A stretch of 33,568 nt of DNA from a virus, in the IMG/VR virus record IMGVR_UViG_3300013014_000081, positions 1 through 33,568 of that record. One strand, written 5' to 3'. The notes beneath the pieces were generated by a model. The model ran no database searches. It was not told the origin of the DNA and saw nothing but the letters and a program-made list of their open reading frames with translations. The position numbers and the translations under genes are program-made. Positions 26,736-33,568 of this stretch are shown here, piece after piece. Each line of letters starts with the position of its first letter. Positions within the stretch are counted from its first letter, which is position 1.

Positions 26736-28474
26736 TATTTCACCTCCACCCAATTAGATTGTTGATTGGGATCACCACCTTTAAATCTGAATTTTTTATC
26801 GCCACTGACTACAACATCGTTAATTTTTGGTGGGGCTTTTGCAACCGCAGCAGCGGGCGCAGCAGCCGCAGATGACCCACTTGGCAAAGTTGTCAAATTA
26901 GACAATGGTGGCGTAAGCCCTTTGGCATCAAATGCAATGCCAACATCGCCAAGACGCGCAGCAGCTTCTGCAATCCTAACTCTAATGTCTGCCAATCTTG
27001 CAGGCGTAATGCCGCCGGCTTGATTGATAAGGTTGTCGCGAATAACACCAGCAACCCTTGGATCGCTTTCCCACCCTTTTTTCAACTGACCAGCTTGAGC
27101 CATCTCAAGCAACAAACCTGTGTATTGCTGCGGAATGTCTCCCAATGCAACAAGAGTGCTTTCATCAACCCACCGAGTAACTGGCCTTCCTTCTGCATCG
27201 TTGGTAGAAATTTGTTTGAGGTTTCCACGAATTGGCCCTTTGATTTGGCCTTTTGCCAAACGCTGATCTGCTGGCAAATTCATGTCAACAATAACAATAT
27301 TTCCTTTGTCTTCAATTTCGCTGTAATGCGTTGGTGTTTTTGCAGCTTCTTTTTCAATTGCACCAGCTTGACGTTGAGTAGCATCAGCAATGTTGAAATC
27401 CTCGTAATAAATTTTGCCGCCACGCACAACTTCTTTCCAGTTTGATTTTTCGCCTGCCGGTGGAACTGCGCCAGCCTTAAATGATGATTCGTAATTTGGC
27501 GCATTTAAATCGTACCAACCGTAAACAGTTTTCCCATCAACAGTTTTTTGTCCTTTTTCCCATTTTGGCTGTGTTTCTTTTACTTCGGCTGGTTTTGCGC
27601 CAGCAACAAAAGAAGCCGCTTTGTCTACGGCGTTCAAATTGATCCAACCAGCCACATCCTTACCATTAACTTTTTGAGTTGTTGCTTCCCAATGAGCCGC
27701 AATTTTTTCCGGTTTTCCACCAGCAACAAATGAAGATGCTGGGTTTTCAGCATTTACGTTAATCCAACCGGCTACAGTTTTTCCATTGATTTGCCTGCTG
27801 TCTTCTTTCCACTCAGGATTCAATTTTTTCGCTGCTGCTGTTGCAGGGCCTACCAATTCTTTAAATCCACCGCCGCCAGTTCGCTCTAGCAATCTTTGAT
27901 TGTCTCCAAGCGTCACTCGCTCAGGCTCAAATTGCTTCAAATATTTAGCCATTAGCAATTGCTTGATTTCGGGAATGTCAATTTTTTGCAAGTCCGCTGC
28001 GCTGATGTAACCGGCGGGACGGGCCTCTACAAGCGCAACAGCGGCTTGGCCTGGAACAGCCGGAGATACTTCGTATTGCCCAACTTCTTGCGGCATTCCA
28101 TAGCCACCAAAGCCTTTTTCAATTTTTGGAGCCATTACCGCTGGTTTATCAGCAACAAATTCTTGGCCCGCAACACCTTTTACTTCGGGCGCAGAAATCA
28201 ATCGCGCCATTTGGCCAAGTTGAGTGTTGTAATTTGTGCGGTATTTGTCTTGCAGCGCAGTGTAGTCTTTTTGCGCTTTTGCTTCTTGATACGCACCAAG
28301 ACCGGATTCCAACACTTTTGCCAATCCTGCATAGGGGCTAATCAACACGCCAGGCGTTGTAGGCATATCAAGAACTTGCGACCCTGATTCTTGCAAGGCT
28401 TGCGCCATACGTTTTCGCCGCGCAATTTCTTCCGCTTGCTGCGAATAAGGATCAATTAGGCTAATTGTTGCCAT
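26735..28474 (-). CDS. Putative internal virion protein with 40-residue repeats
   Basis: A 579-residue protein with AAGGAA before the ATG. Residues 1-90 are helical (DPYSQQAEEIARRKRMAQAL). Residues 222-360 contain four diverged repeats of 40-43 residues with the pattern W-x(6-8)-NGK-x-VAGW-x-N-x-NA-x(4)-SF-x-AG-x-KP, starting at W222, W262, W305 and W346. Residues 410-520 are helical, and the Ala-rich tail (SSAAAAPAAAVAKAPPK) ends in a short beta unit. Place between hub and fibres suggests an ejection protein. The repeats may form a beta-rod or bind peptidoglycan; this is inference. Confidence 0.75.
   Translation of the reverse strand: MATISLIDPYSQQAEEIARRKRMAQALQESGSQVLDMPTTPGVLISPYAGLAKVLESGLGAYQEAKAQKDYTALQDKYRTNYNTQLGQMARLISAPEVKGVAGQEFVADKPAVMAPKIEKGFGGYGMPQEVGQYEVSPAVPGQAAVALVEARPAGYISAADLQKIDIPEIKQLLMAKYLKQFEPERVTLGDNQRLLERTGGGGFKELVGPATAAAKKLNPEWKEDSRQINGKTVAGWINVNAENPASSFVAGGKPEKIAAHWEATTQKVNGKDVAGWINLNAVDKAASFVAGAKPAEVKETQPKWEKGQKTVDGKTVYGWYDLNAPNYESSFKAGAVPPAGEKSNWKEVVRGGKIYYEDFNIADATQRQAGAIEKEAAKTPTHYSEIEDKGNIVIVDMNLPADQRLAKGQIKGPIRGNLKQISTNDAEGRPVTRWVDESTLVALGDIPQQYTGLLLEMAQAGQLKKGWESDPRVAGVIRDNLINQAGGITPARLADIRVRIAEAAARLGDVGIAFDAKGLTPPLSNLTTLPSGSSAAAAPAAAVAKAPPKINDVVVSGDKKFRFKGGDPNQQSNWVEVK
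27395..27811 (-). repeat. Four-unit protein repeat within the 579-residue gene
   Basis: This segment encodes the four 40-43-residue units described for the host gene. Units 1 and 2 are closest (shared GK.VAGWIN.NA...SFVAG.KP), unit 3 keeps the frame with GKTVYGWYDLNAP, and unit 4 is the most worn. At DNA level the copies differ, so the duplication is old. Confidence 0.75.
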
Positions 28475-28485
28475 TTTAATTTCCT

Positions 28486-29391
28486 TTATACGCCAAACAT
28501 TTTGGGCAATGCATATTTAGCGCCTACAGCACCTAGGCTGTACAACCCCGAGGTGTTTGCGTTTTGCGCTGCCACTTGCTGGTTGTAAAGATTTTGCTCA
28601 TATTGACCTTTCGCTTGCGTAGCTGCAAAAGTAGGCGCAGGAGCAATATTAGAACCTGAGTAGGCTTGAAATTGCGGATTTTGAATTTGACTTCCGGAAA
28701 TCAATGCAGTGATTTCATTCAACGGCATTTGACGACCTTGGATGGCTTGTGCCAATGCTTGCTGCTGTGCAGTGTTTTCAAATTGTCCAGCTTGCAGGGC
28801 TTGGTTGTACATTTGTGCGTTTGCGCTTGTGTCCAAATTAATGCCTTGCAATGCCGCTTGTGTGCGGGCATCGTTCTCCTGTTGTCCCAATAGCTGAATG
28901 GCGTTGTCGTAAGCCTCAGTTCCAGGCCGCAATCCTTGGTTTATAAGTTGGGTTTCGGTGCTAACGCGATTCTTTGCCAATGACGGCTCTAGGCGCGACA
29001 TGATGGCTTCTTGGCCCGTTGTTCCGGCATTGACCGGCATTTTGGCAATGTTGCTTAAATCCAGCGAAGTTTTAACATTTGGCCCACCAAAATCAAAAGG
29101 CTTGTCAAGAACAGTGCTTGCAATTTCAGCGCCTTTTCCGCTAAGTGATGCAAGCTGATATTGGGTTTTTTGCTGTTCTTCTAATGTCTTTTGAGCCTGT
29201 GGGGTTAGCGTTTGCGTGATGGTTGGCTGGTCGCCGTCATAGGACACCAATTGCGTTCCATATGGAGTGTATGTGTTGGGATTGTTCAACTTAGATTGAA
29301 CACGCGCCGTTTCAATGTTTTCAATGCCTTGCTGCTTTGCAGCACCTACATAATCAGGCGCTGCGGGTGCTGCTGGTGTACTTTTTCCCAT
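28486..29391 (-). CDS. Putative internal virion/ejection protein, Ala/Gln-rich
   Basis: A 301-residue protein starting MGKSTPAAPAAPDYVGAAKQ with QGIENIETARVQSKLNNPN, a start often seen in environmental podovirus internal proteins. It has a long Gln/Ala-rich helical middle (LEEQQKTQYQLASLSGKGAE, TAQQQALAQAIQGRQMPLNE) and a C-terminus with SGLYSLGAVGAKYALPKMFG, possibly membrane-active. It lies first of the internal-protein genes after the hub and acetyltransferase, where P22 gp7 would lie. Function is inferred. Confidence 0.72.
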   Translation of the reverse strand: MGKSTPAAPAAPDYVGAAKQQGIENIETARVQSKLNNPNTYTPYGTQLVSYDGDQPTITQTLTPQAQKTLEEQQKTQYQLASLSGKGAEIASTVLDKPFDFGGPNVKTSLDLSNIAKMPVNAGTTGQEAIMSRLEPSLAKNRVSTETQLINQGLRPGTEAYDNAIQLLGQQENDARTQAALQGINLDTSANAQMYNQALQAGQFENTAQQQALAQAIQGRQMPLNEITALISGSQIQNPQFQAYSGSNIAPAPTFAATQAKGQYEQNLYNQQVAAQNANTSGLYSLGAVGAKYALPKMFGV

Positions 29392-29797
29392 ATCTGATCT
29401 CCAAATATTTGCATCGTTCCTTTGGCATGGTGAAAATTACCATATCCCCGTCTGCCATTGCATTCTTGATCCGCGCTTCCTCTTGGAAACCCATTTTTTC
29501 AACAAATTTGATGCTTGTGATGTTTGCGCTGCTGACCGGCACAATAATCTTGCCGACATTACAAACATTGAACGGGTAGTCAAAGATGGCTGCTAAGTAG
29601 GCCGGAGTCATTCTGCCGGTGACCGCAATGTGGCAAGTGATTGACTTGCCATGCCAGTTTTCGTAGATGACACCGGCGACAAACTCGCCGTCTTTCTTCA
29701 ACCCGATAGACTTGCTGCGATCTTGAAAGTAGCCACCATCGACCTTTTTTGCAGTCCAATGTCCTGCTGAATGGTCTGAAGTGATCTCAAAGAACAC
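29354..29797 (-). CDS. GNAT-type N-acetyltransferase
   Basis: A 147-residue protein. The acetyl-CoA region lies near residues 70-125: MTPAYLAAIFDYPFNVCNVG, KIIVPVSSANITSIKFVEK (strand then helix after N), MGFQEEARIKNAM. The N-terminal FFEITSDHSAGHW is seen in many phage GNATs. A GTG at 29797 with GAGG six bases upstream is the preferred start; TTG at 29809 and GTG at 29800 are alternatives. It overlaps the hub gene by 11 nt and the next gene by 38 nt. It may modify a virion or host protein; the substrate is unknown. Confidence 0.75.
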   Translation of the reverse strand: MFFEITSDHSAGHWTAKKVDGGYFQDRSKSIGLKKDGEFVAGVIYENWHGKSITCHIAVTGRMTPAYLAAIFDYPFNVCNVGKIIVPVSSANITSIKFVEKMGFQEEARIKNAMADGDMVIFTMPKERCKYLEIRYGKKYTSSTRSA

Positions 29798-31334
29798 CAC
29801 CAGCCTCAAACACCAAGTCGGTTGCGACCCATTGCAATTCTATACCCTGCGTAGCAGTGTTCAACGTGGGAGCAAAAGAATATCCGATGCCGGTTGTGCC
29901 TTGCCAATCGGCAATAGGACTAAGCCCGCCGCCCCAATAGGCAATATCCCACAATCCGCTGTCCCAAACGCCATATTGTTGAGCCGAAAAATTTAGCTGG
30001 GCGCTTTGGTCGGAAAGGTCGTAATCAACGTTTACATTGCCAAAAATTGCCGGTGAACCGTTACTCAACAAGTGATAGCGGATCATCTTGCATTGCTTTT
30101 GGGTTGCCGACCCGTAGTTTTGAAAACTCTGCAAAGCAAAACCGTTGATGTTGGACGTGTCATCCACAGTCCCATTCCAAGCCAGCGCGACATAGCCATT
30201 GCCGCCAAAATAGGGGTCATCTTGATAAATTTCCCAACAAGTAGCAAGCCAACCAGTAAAGTTGCACCAGCTTTTAGTGATGGTGTTCATCACATATTGT
30301 TGCTCTTGCCCCGTTGCAATCGGGACATTCATGATCAGTTGGTTTTCCTTGGGATAGTAGAGCAAACTCCACCCAAAGTTCTGCCCATACAAGCTGACCG
30401 CTTGGCTGACCGCATATTGGATTTTGTTGGTAATCGACACCCGAGGGTCAAGGCGGGACGATTGCAAAGCGCCGGACATGGGAACCACGCCGTCTTGGGT
30501 GATGATTAGCAAATCGCCGCCGTACTTAATCCAGCAGCGCCGCCCAATAGGTGCGCCAACCTTCCACAAACCGGTCATAGCAATGCCGCTTGGCGTTGTT
30601 GGGTCAGTCAGTCGCCAAACCATTACCTCGCCATTGCTGGTGATGAAAACAAGGTAATCGTCCATGCCGTAGCCAGCATCCAGCGTCCAAGTCATAGCCG
30701 CCATGATGTAGCCGCCAAACTGGAAAAGGCTAGTCATGTCTAGCGCAATTGCAGCGCCGCCAATGCTGTTTGTGGCTAAATACCACGCCTTCAAAGACCC
30801 GTTTTCCACTAACCACACGCGATTCTTAAACAGCGTGATGTTGGAACAATTGGCGGTATTCACGCCGGTGATGTTGTAGGGCGATCCATCGCCATCTTTA
30901 TGCCAAGCAGAACCATCATATGTTCGCAGCTTGTCCTGACCATTGACCGCCATCAAATAAGATGCGGCAGGGGTTGTGATGTTGACATACTGAAACTTGG
31001 CATTGGATAGGCCAGTGACATCCGCAGCGCCCACCGCGCCAGGCGAGGTTACATCGTAAATTGAATCTATTGCCGCAGCAAAAAGCTGATTAGATGTGCC
31101 GGAACTGTAGGCAAGAATGGTTTGAACCGTGCCGGTGATGCCGATGGCGTGTTTGGTATAGCCGTTCCGCAAAATGACCGAGTTTGTGCCAGGCCAAAAG
31201 TTTGTCAGCGTGACCGCATCTAGCGGCTCCATTGCACCCAATGCATCGCGGGCATTCCAGCCGCCAATAGGCGCGGCTACAGATACCGTTTGGCTACGTT
31301 GGGTTGATGGCGCTCTGCCAAATGATGCAAGCAT
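29787..31334 (-). CDS. Tail hub protein, P22 gp10-like
   Basis: A 515-residue beta-propeller-like protein: GGWNARDALGAMEPLDAVTL with NFWPGTNSVILRNGYTKHAI at residues 28-66, then WLVENGSLKAWYL, DDYLVFITSNGEVMVWRL, YGGDLLIITQDGVVPMSGAL and FGWSLLYYPKENQLIMNVP. The opening NAxxPL-A..L.N..P. pattern is that of gp10/tail hub proteins that lie under the portal-adaptor stack in short-tailed phages. It precedes the internal-protein genes, as in P22. It overlaps its neighbours (TAATG at the start; the acetyltransferase at the end). Confidence 0.82.
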   Translation of the reverse strand: MLASFGRAPSTQRSQTVSVAAPIGGWNARDALGAMEPLDAVTLTNFWPGTNSVILRNGYTKHAIGITGTVQTILAYSSGTSNQLFAAAIDSIYDVTSPGAVGAADVTGLSNAKFQYVNITTPAASYLMAVNGQDKLRTYDGSAWHKDGDGSPYNITGVNTANCSNITLFKNRVWLVENGSLKAWYLATNSIGGAAIALDMTSLFQFGGYIMAAMTWTLDAGYGMDDYLVFITSNGEVMVWRLTDPTTPSGIAMTGLWKVGAPIGRRCWIKYGGDLLIITQDGVVPMSGALQSSRLDPRVSITNKIQYAVSQAVSLYGQNFGWSLLYYPKENQLIMNVPIATGQEQQYVMNTITKSWCNFTGWLATCWEIYQDDPYFGGNGYVALAWNGTVDDTSNINGFALQSFQNYGSATQKQCKMIRYHLLSNGSPAIFGNVNVDYDLSDQSAQLNFSAQQYGVWDSGLWDIAYWGGGLSPIADWQGTTGIGYSFAPTLNTATQGIELQWVATDLVFEAGGVL

Positions 31335-31621
31335 TAGTCTTTGTTTCTTCGTGATATGGCTTTGGATTTAGCCCTGGCATCTTCTTTTGAGCTTGCGCCC
31401 CATGCCTTCAATGACAAAGCCAATCGGGTCGGCTCACCGTTCTTTTCCATCGGGCCAGGCATATTGCCCATCCGCGCTAGAAATGATGCCCTGCGTGGGT
31501 TGTCGCCTGACTTCACGGGTGGCTTTAAGTCCATGCCTTCTGCCTTTGCCGAGGCTCTGCCCTTGGCGTTCAAACCGCCTTCGGGATTCTTGCCTTCCTT
31601 GCGTTGCCAGGCCGCTGTCAT
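31334..31621 (-). CDS. DUF6321-like small phage protein
   Basis: A 95-residue basic protein starting AAWQRKEGKNPEGGLNAKGR, then DLKPPVKSGDNPRRASFLAR and MGNMPGPMEKNGEPTRLALS. This pattern with W-R-K-E-G-(K/Q)NP.GGLN and RMxxMPGPM is the DUF6321 family of phages and environmental viruses. Function is unknown; the high charge suggests nucleic-acid or capsid contact. It lies between a small basic gene and the tail hub, with overlapping starts and stops. Confidence 0.8.
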   Translation of the reverse strand: MTAAWQRKEGKNPEGGLNAKGRASAKAEGMDLKPPVKSGDNPRRASFLARMGNMPGPMEKNGEPTRLALSLKAWGASSKEDARAKSKAISRRNKD

Positions 31622-31776
31622 TTCTTTTTCTCAGGCTTTGCAGTCTTTGCGGCTTCTTTGAAAGCCTTGGCGGTAGGTGCGCCCTCTGTGCCAGGCTTAC
31701 GCATTTTCTCGCCTGACCCTGCGGCTATCCTTGCCCTTTTTGCCTGGATGTTGGCGTAAAGTCCATCTAGTTTCAT
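31618..31776 (-). CDS. Small basic phage protein
   Basis: A 52-residue protein with AGGAG six bases before the ATG. It starts KLDGLYANIQAKRARIAAGS, then EKMRKPGTEGAPTAKAF and a Lys-rich end. The pattern LYANIxAKRxRIxxGSGEKMRxPG is familiar from many podovirus genomes, where it travels with the DUF6321 gene. Function unknown. A longer frame upstream (to 31821) overlaps the adaptor gene and lacks a ribosome site, so it was not used. Confidence 0.8.
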   Translation of the reverse strand: MKLDGLYANIQAKRARIAAGSGEKMRKPGTEGAPTAKAFKEAAKTAKPEKKK

Positions 31777-31784
31777 ACGATCTC

Positions 31785-32702
31785 CTATTGTGCGGGCCAA
31801 TTCCCGTCTTGAACACTCCAAGGGCCGACCAGCGGATTCATGCCAATCGGGGCAAGAGACTGCGCCGGTACAGGCACATCTTGCGCTTTTGTGTAACTCA
31901 ATGCCCGTGTAAATTCGCCCAATTCAATGGCGTAATCCAGCTTTTTAGCCTTGAGAAAATAAAACTTCAAACCCGCCAGCATGAGGTCATCGGGGAAAAC
32001 CGCCGTGTCGCTGTCAACGCTATATGCGCCTTTGTCGCCTGCCGTTGCGCCGCTAGACATCACCCAATAATTGCTGACGTACTCAAATGCAAAAGTGTAG
32101 ATGCTTGTCAGGGCTTGAAAAATCCGCAGGCGGTTGTTGTATATGCGGTAGCGTTCCCGTGGGCCAACAGAAATGATGCCGCCTTGCAGCCATTGCCATT
32201 CTTGGCTGGTTTTTGTTCCAAGGTTGCGCCAATGGTTTGTGCGATCCCAATTTGTATCCGAGATCATGCGGTCAAAGTCGGTCGGCATTGCATAGTCTTG
32301 CTTGGCAAACGTCATCGAAACCGCCGCCGTAGAAGTTGCAACCGGCGTGTTTAGCGTGACTTGAGTTCCCGAGTCAATGGTCAGAATTTCAGCGTATGGA
32401 GCCTGCCCTGTGCCAGTGACCACATTGCCCACTTCCAAGCCTACGGTTGTTCCCATGCTGGTGATGACCTTTGACCCTGCCGTGATTGTGCCGGTGGTGC
32501 TGATTCCAGCGGTTGTTTGCAAGACATAAGCCTTGACCAGCCGCTGCCATTCGTATTCGCGCACCAAGTCTTTGCCCAACCGCTGCGCCAAGGCCAACAG
32601 TTGGACGGTTTGGTTGTTGGTGGAGCCAATTACTGCCGCTGGTTGGGACAAGCCCAGTTCGCCCGAAACTTGGTCAACCAGTTGCAGTAATGTGTATGCC
32701 AT
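31785..32702 (-). CDS. Head-tail adaptor (P22 gp4-like)
   Basis: A 305-residue protein. It starts with a helix AYTLLQLVDQVSGELGL and LALAQRLGKDLVREYEWQ typical of gp4/T7 gp11-type adaptors. A beta insert follows (residues 65-125). Then come DYAMPTDFDRMISDTNW, GPRERYRIYNNRLRIFQALT and FAFEYVSNYWVM, and the helical end VFPDDLMLAGLKFYFLKAKK. The FP.D...l.a.l...k..k end is common in adaptors that ring the portal. It stands between a helix-rich accessory gene and the small basic genes upstream of the hub. Confidence 0.75.
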   Translation of the reverse strand: MAYTLLQLVDQVSGELGLSQPAAVIGSTNNQTVQLLALAQRLGKDLVREYEWQRLVKAYVLQTTAGISTTGTITAGSKVITSMGTTVGLEVGNVVTGTGQAPYAEILTIDSGTQVTLNTPVATSTAAVSMTFAKQDYAMPTDFDRMISDTNWDRTNHWRNLGTKTSQEWQWLQGGIISVGPRERYRIYNNRLRIFQALTSIYTFAFEYVSNYWVMSSGATAGDKGAYSVDSDTAVFPDDLMLAGLKFYFLKAKKLDYAIELGEFTRALSYTKAQDVPVPAQSLAPIGMNPLVGPWSVQDGNWPAQ

Positions 32703-33293
32703 TTATTCCACCACTTCTTCTTTGCGAGGTCTACCAACCTTTTTGGCTGTCAATTCCGTAATCATGGCACGAAGTTCAGCCATTTCAACCTCTTGGGCCT
32801 TCAATTTTTCATCAGTCTCAGCGCGGATTTTGTCCATCATTTGGCTATCTTGCGCCGCACCAATGAATGCTTGCGCCTTAGCCCGCAATTCGTTGAACCC
32901 CATGATTTTGTTGCCTGCGGAGTCCGGCAGCTTGGCAAACTGGTCAATTGTGAAGATGTTGAGCGCCCGAAATTCAGCCTTTTGCGTGTCGCTGATTGCT
33001 GCCCATGCTTCAATCGGAGTGCCATCGGATTTTTGCTCTTTCTTCTGCTCAAACCGCGCCCACTCAATTGGGAATTCTTCCTTGTCGGTTTCGCGCATTG
33101 GGCGGTCAACCACCAGCGTGGAATCGCCTGGAACCAGCTTCTTCAAGTAGATGCGTTCCTCAAAGATTGGGCGCTTTTCCAAGTCCGATTTGTAGTTATT
33201 CTTGATTTGCACAGCATGGAAAAACACCGCCATCTTGCCTCGGTTGTCCTCCATGAAACTTTCATTTGTCCATCCAGCCGTTTCGTTCTTCAT
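32703..33293 (-). CDS. Unknown conserved virion-region protein, coiled-coil end
   Basis: A 196-residue protein. The first half has strands GKMAVFFHAVQIKNNYKSDL and RPIFEERIYLKKLVPGDST with a PMRETDKEEFPIEWARFEQ block. Then comes a helical segment IEAWAAISDTQKAEFRALNI, and the last 50 residues are a charged coiled coil (EKLKAQEVEMAELRAMITEL) ending KKVGRPRKE. It overlaps the second DUF115 gene by 4 nt and lies beside the adaptor gene. Function unknown; a neck or packaging accessory is possible. Confidence 0.7.
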   Translation of the reverse strand: MKNETAGWTNESFMEDNRGKMAVFFHAVQIKNNYKSDLEKRPIFEERIYLKKLVPGDSTLVVDRPMRETDKEEFPIEWARFEQKKEQKSDGTPIEAWAAISDTQKAEFRALNIFTIDQFAKLPDSAGNKIMGFNELRAKAQAFIGAAQDSQMMDKIRAETDEKLKAQEVEMAELRAMITELTAKKVGRPRKEEVVE

Positions 33294-33568
33294 GCCATTT
33301 CCTTTAGTTGAAGTGCCGTTTCTTGCATAAGCCCGTCACCGAAAAATGCGATCTCCGCATCCTGAGTTGTGATGAATTGTTCCATCTCAATCGCTGCCTG
33401 TAGCATTTGCCTAGTGGTCTGAAATACTCGGTTTCCAGCTTTCACCATAATTTTAGCTTGTTCCTTGCCCAAATGCGCCCCAGCGTGGCGGTCGGTCGTA
33501 AATGAGCAATCCATGCCGTGGATGTTGAACCGCCGGTAGCCAAGCGCCGCCATGACGTTCATCGCCCG
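33290..33568 (-). CDS. DUF115 (Maf/MptE-like) protein, C-terminal part, cut by window end
   Basis: This is the end of the DUF115 gene whose start lies at 579. It holds the family's FNIHGMDCSF strand-loop and a helix VFQTTRQMLQAAIEMEQF, and stops at 33290 overlapping the next start (ATGA). The bases 33446-33568 repeat 1-123; after removing one copy the frame is continuous, giving 244 residues in total. Only the window's cut separates the two parts. Confidence 0.8.
   Translation of the reverse strand, partial: RAMNVMAALGYRRFNIHGMDCSFTTDRHAGAHLGKEQAKIMVKAGNRVFQTTRQMLQAAIEMEQFITTQDAEIAFFGDGLMQETALQLKEMA
33446..33568. repeat. Terminal direct repeat, right copy
   Basis: Exact copy of positions 1-123. 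It gives the circular overlap of the contig and should be counted once. It lies inside the second DUF115 gene. Confidence 0.95.

Noticed and set aside
31677-32354. A 225-codon plus-strand open frame
   Set aside because: Antisense to the adaptor gene with biased composition (Arg, Cys, His) and no motif.
1-33568. Integrase, attachment site, CRISPR array, tRNA genes, insertion sequences, diversity-generating retroelement
   Set aside because: I looked for tyrosine/serine recombinase, reverse transcriptase and transposase motifs, spaced repeats and tRNA-like arms and saw none. A dedicated search could still find a short tRNA or att remnant.

Overview
The window is one complete circular tailed-phage genome. 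Its first and last 123 bases are identical, so the unique circle is 33,445 bp, and one gene is cut in two by the contig ends. There is no integrase, no tRNA, no CRISPR array and no bacterial housekeeping gene. The head and neck genes (large terminase, long portal, scaffold, HK97-fold-like coat, P22 gp4-like adaptor, gp10-like hub) are followed by three or four large low-complexity ejection-type proteins, with no tape measure or tail tube. This points to a short-tailed, podovirus-like virion. The glycosidase-108-type endolysin, holin-type proteins and an early lipoprotein with a lipobox point to a Gram-negative host. An aquatic betaproteobacterium is only a guess.

Layout. Nearly all genes belong to two transcription directions that diverge at about 15,280-15,420. 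The switch holds a P22-Cro-like repressor, three copies of a GTAAG-N4-CTTAC operator and back-to-back promoters. Rightward (15,423-18,955) lie small early genes: membrane microproteins, a lipoprotein, a zinc ribbon, an ERF annealing protein, an SSB-like protein, a winged-helix protein and several unknowns. Leftward (15,277 down to 12,264) lies a chain of overlapping replication and recombination genes: Cro-like, DUF1376 initiator (with two 20-bp tandem repeats that may be the origin), lambda P-like loader, VRR-NUC nuclease, PAPS-reductase-like ATPase, NinB, zinc ribbon and HNH nuclease.

A 250-base non-coding leader (12,014-12,263) then precedes the late genes. It folds into a structured RNA carrying the sequence boxes of a cobalamin riboswitch. 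Downstream of it, leftward and nearly without gaps, come a DUF5856 ferritin-like protein, a glycosyltransferase, small and large terminase, portal, a fibre-like protein, scaffold, coat and decoration protein. A rho-independent terminator (2,641-2,668) sits directly against the start of a surface-sugar type module: DUF115-glycosyltransferase fusion, methyltransferase and a second DUF115 protein. Crossing the circle junction, transcription continues through the connector, tail hub, GNAT acetyltransferase, ejection proteins, tail fibres (including a tandem pair of paralogues with exchanged N-termini) and the lysis genes. It ends at 18,952, where it meets the rightward genes with stop codons overlapping by 4 nt.

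The points most worth a second look are the cobalamin-like leader before the whole late operon, the compact three-operator switch with a Cro-like protein but no visible CI or integrase, the double DUF115/glycosyltransferase/methyltransferase module behind an attenuator-like hairpin, and the repeat pair inside the initiator gene. Function names rest on motifs read by eye and remembered families; no database search was run.
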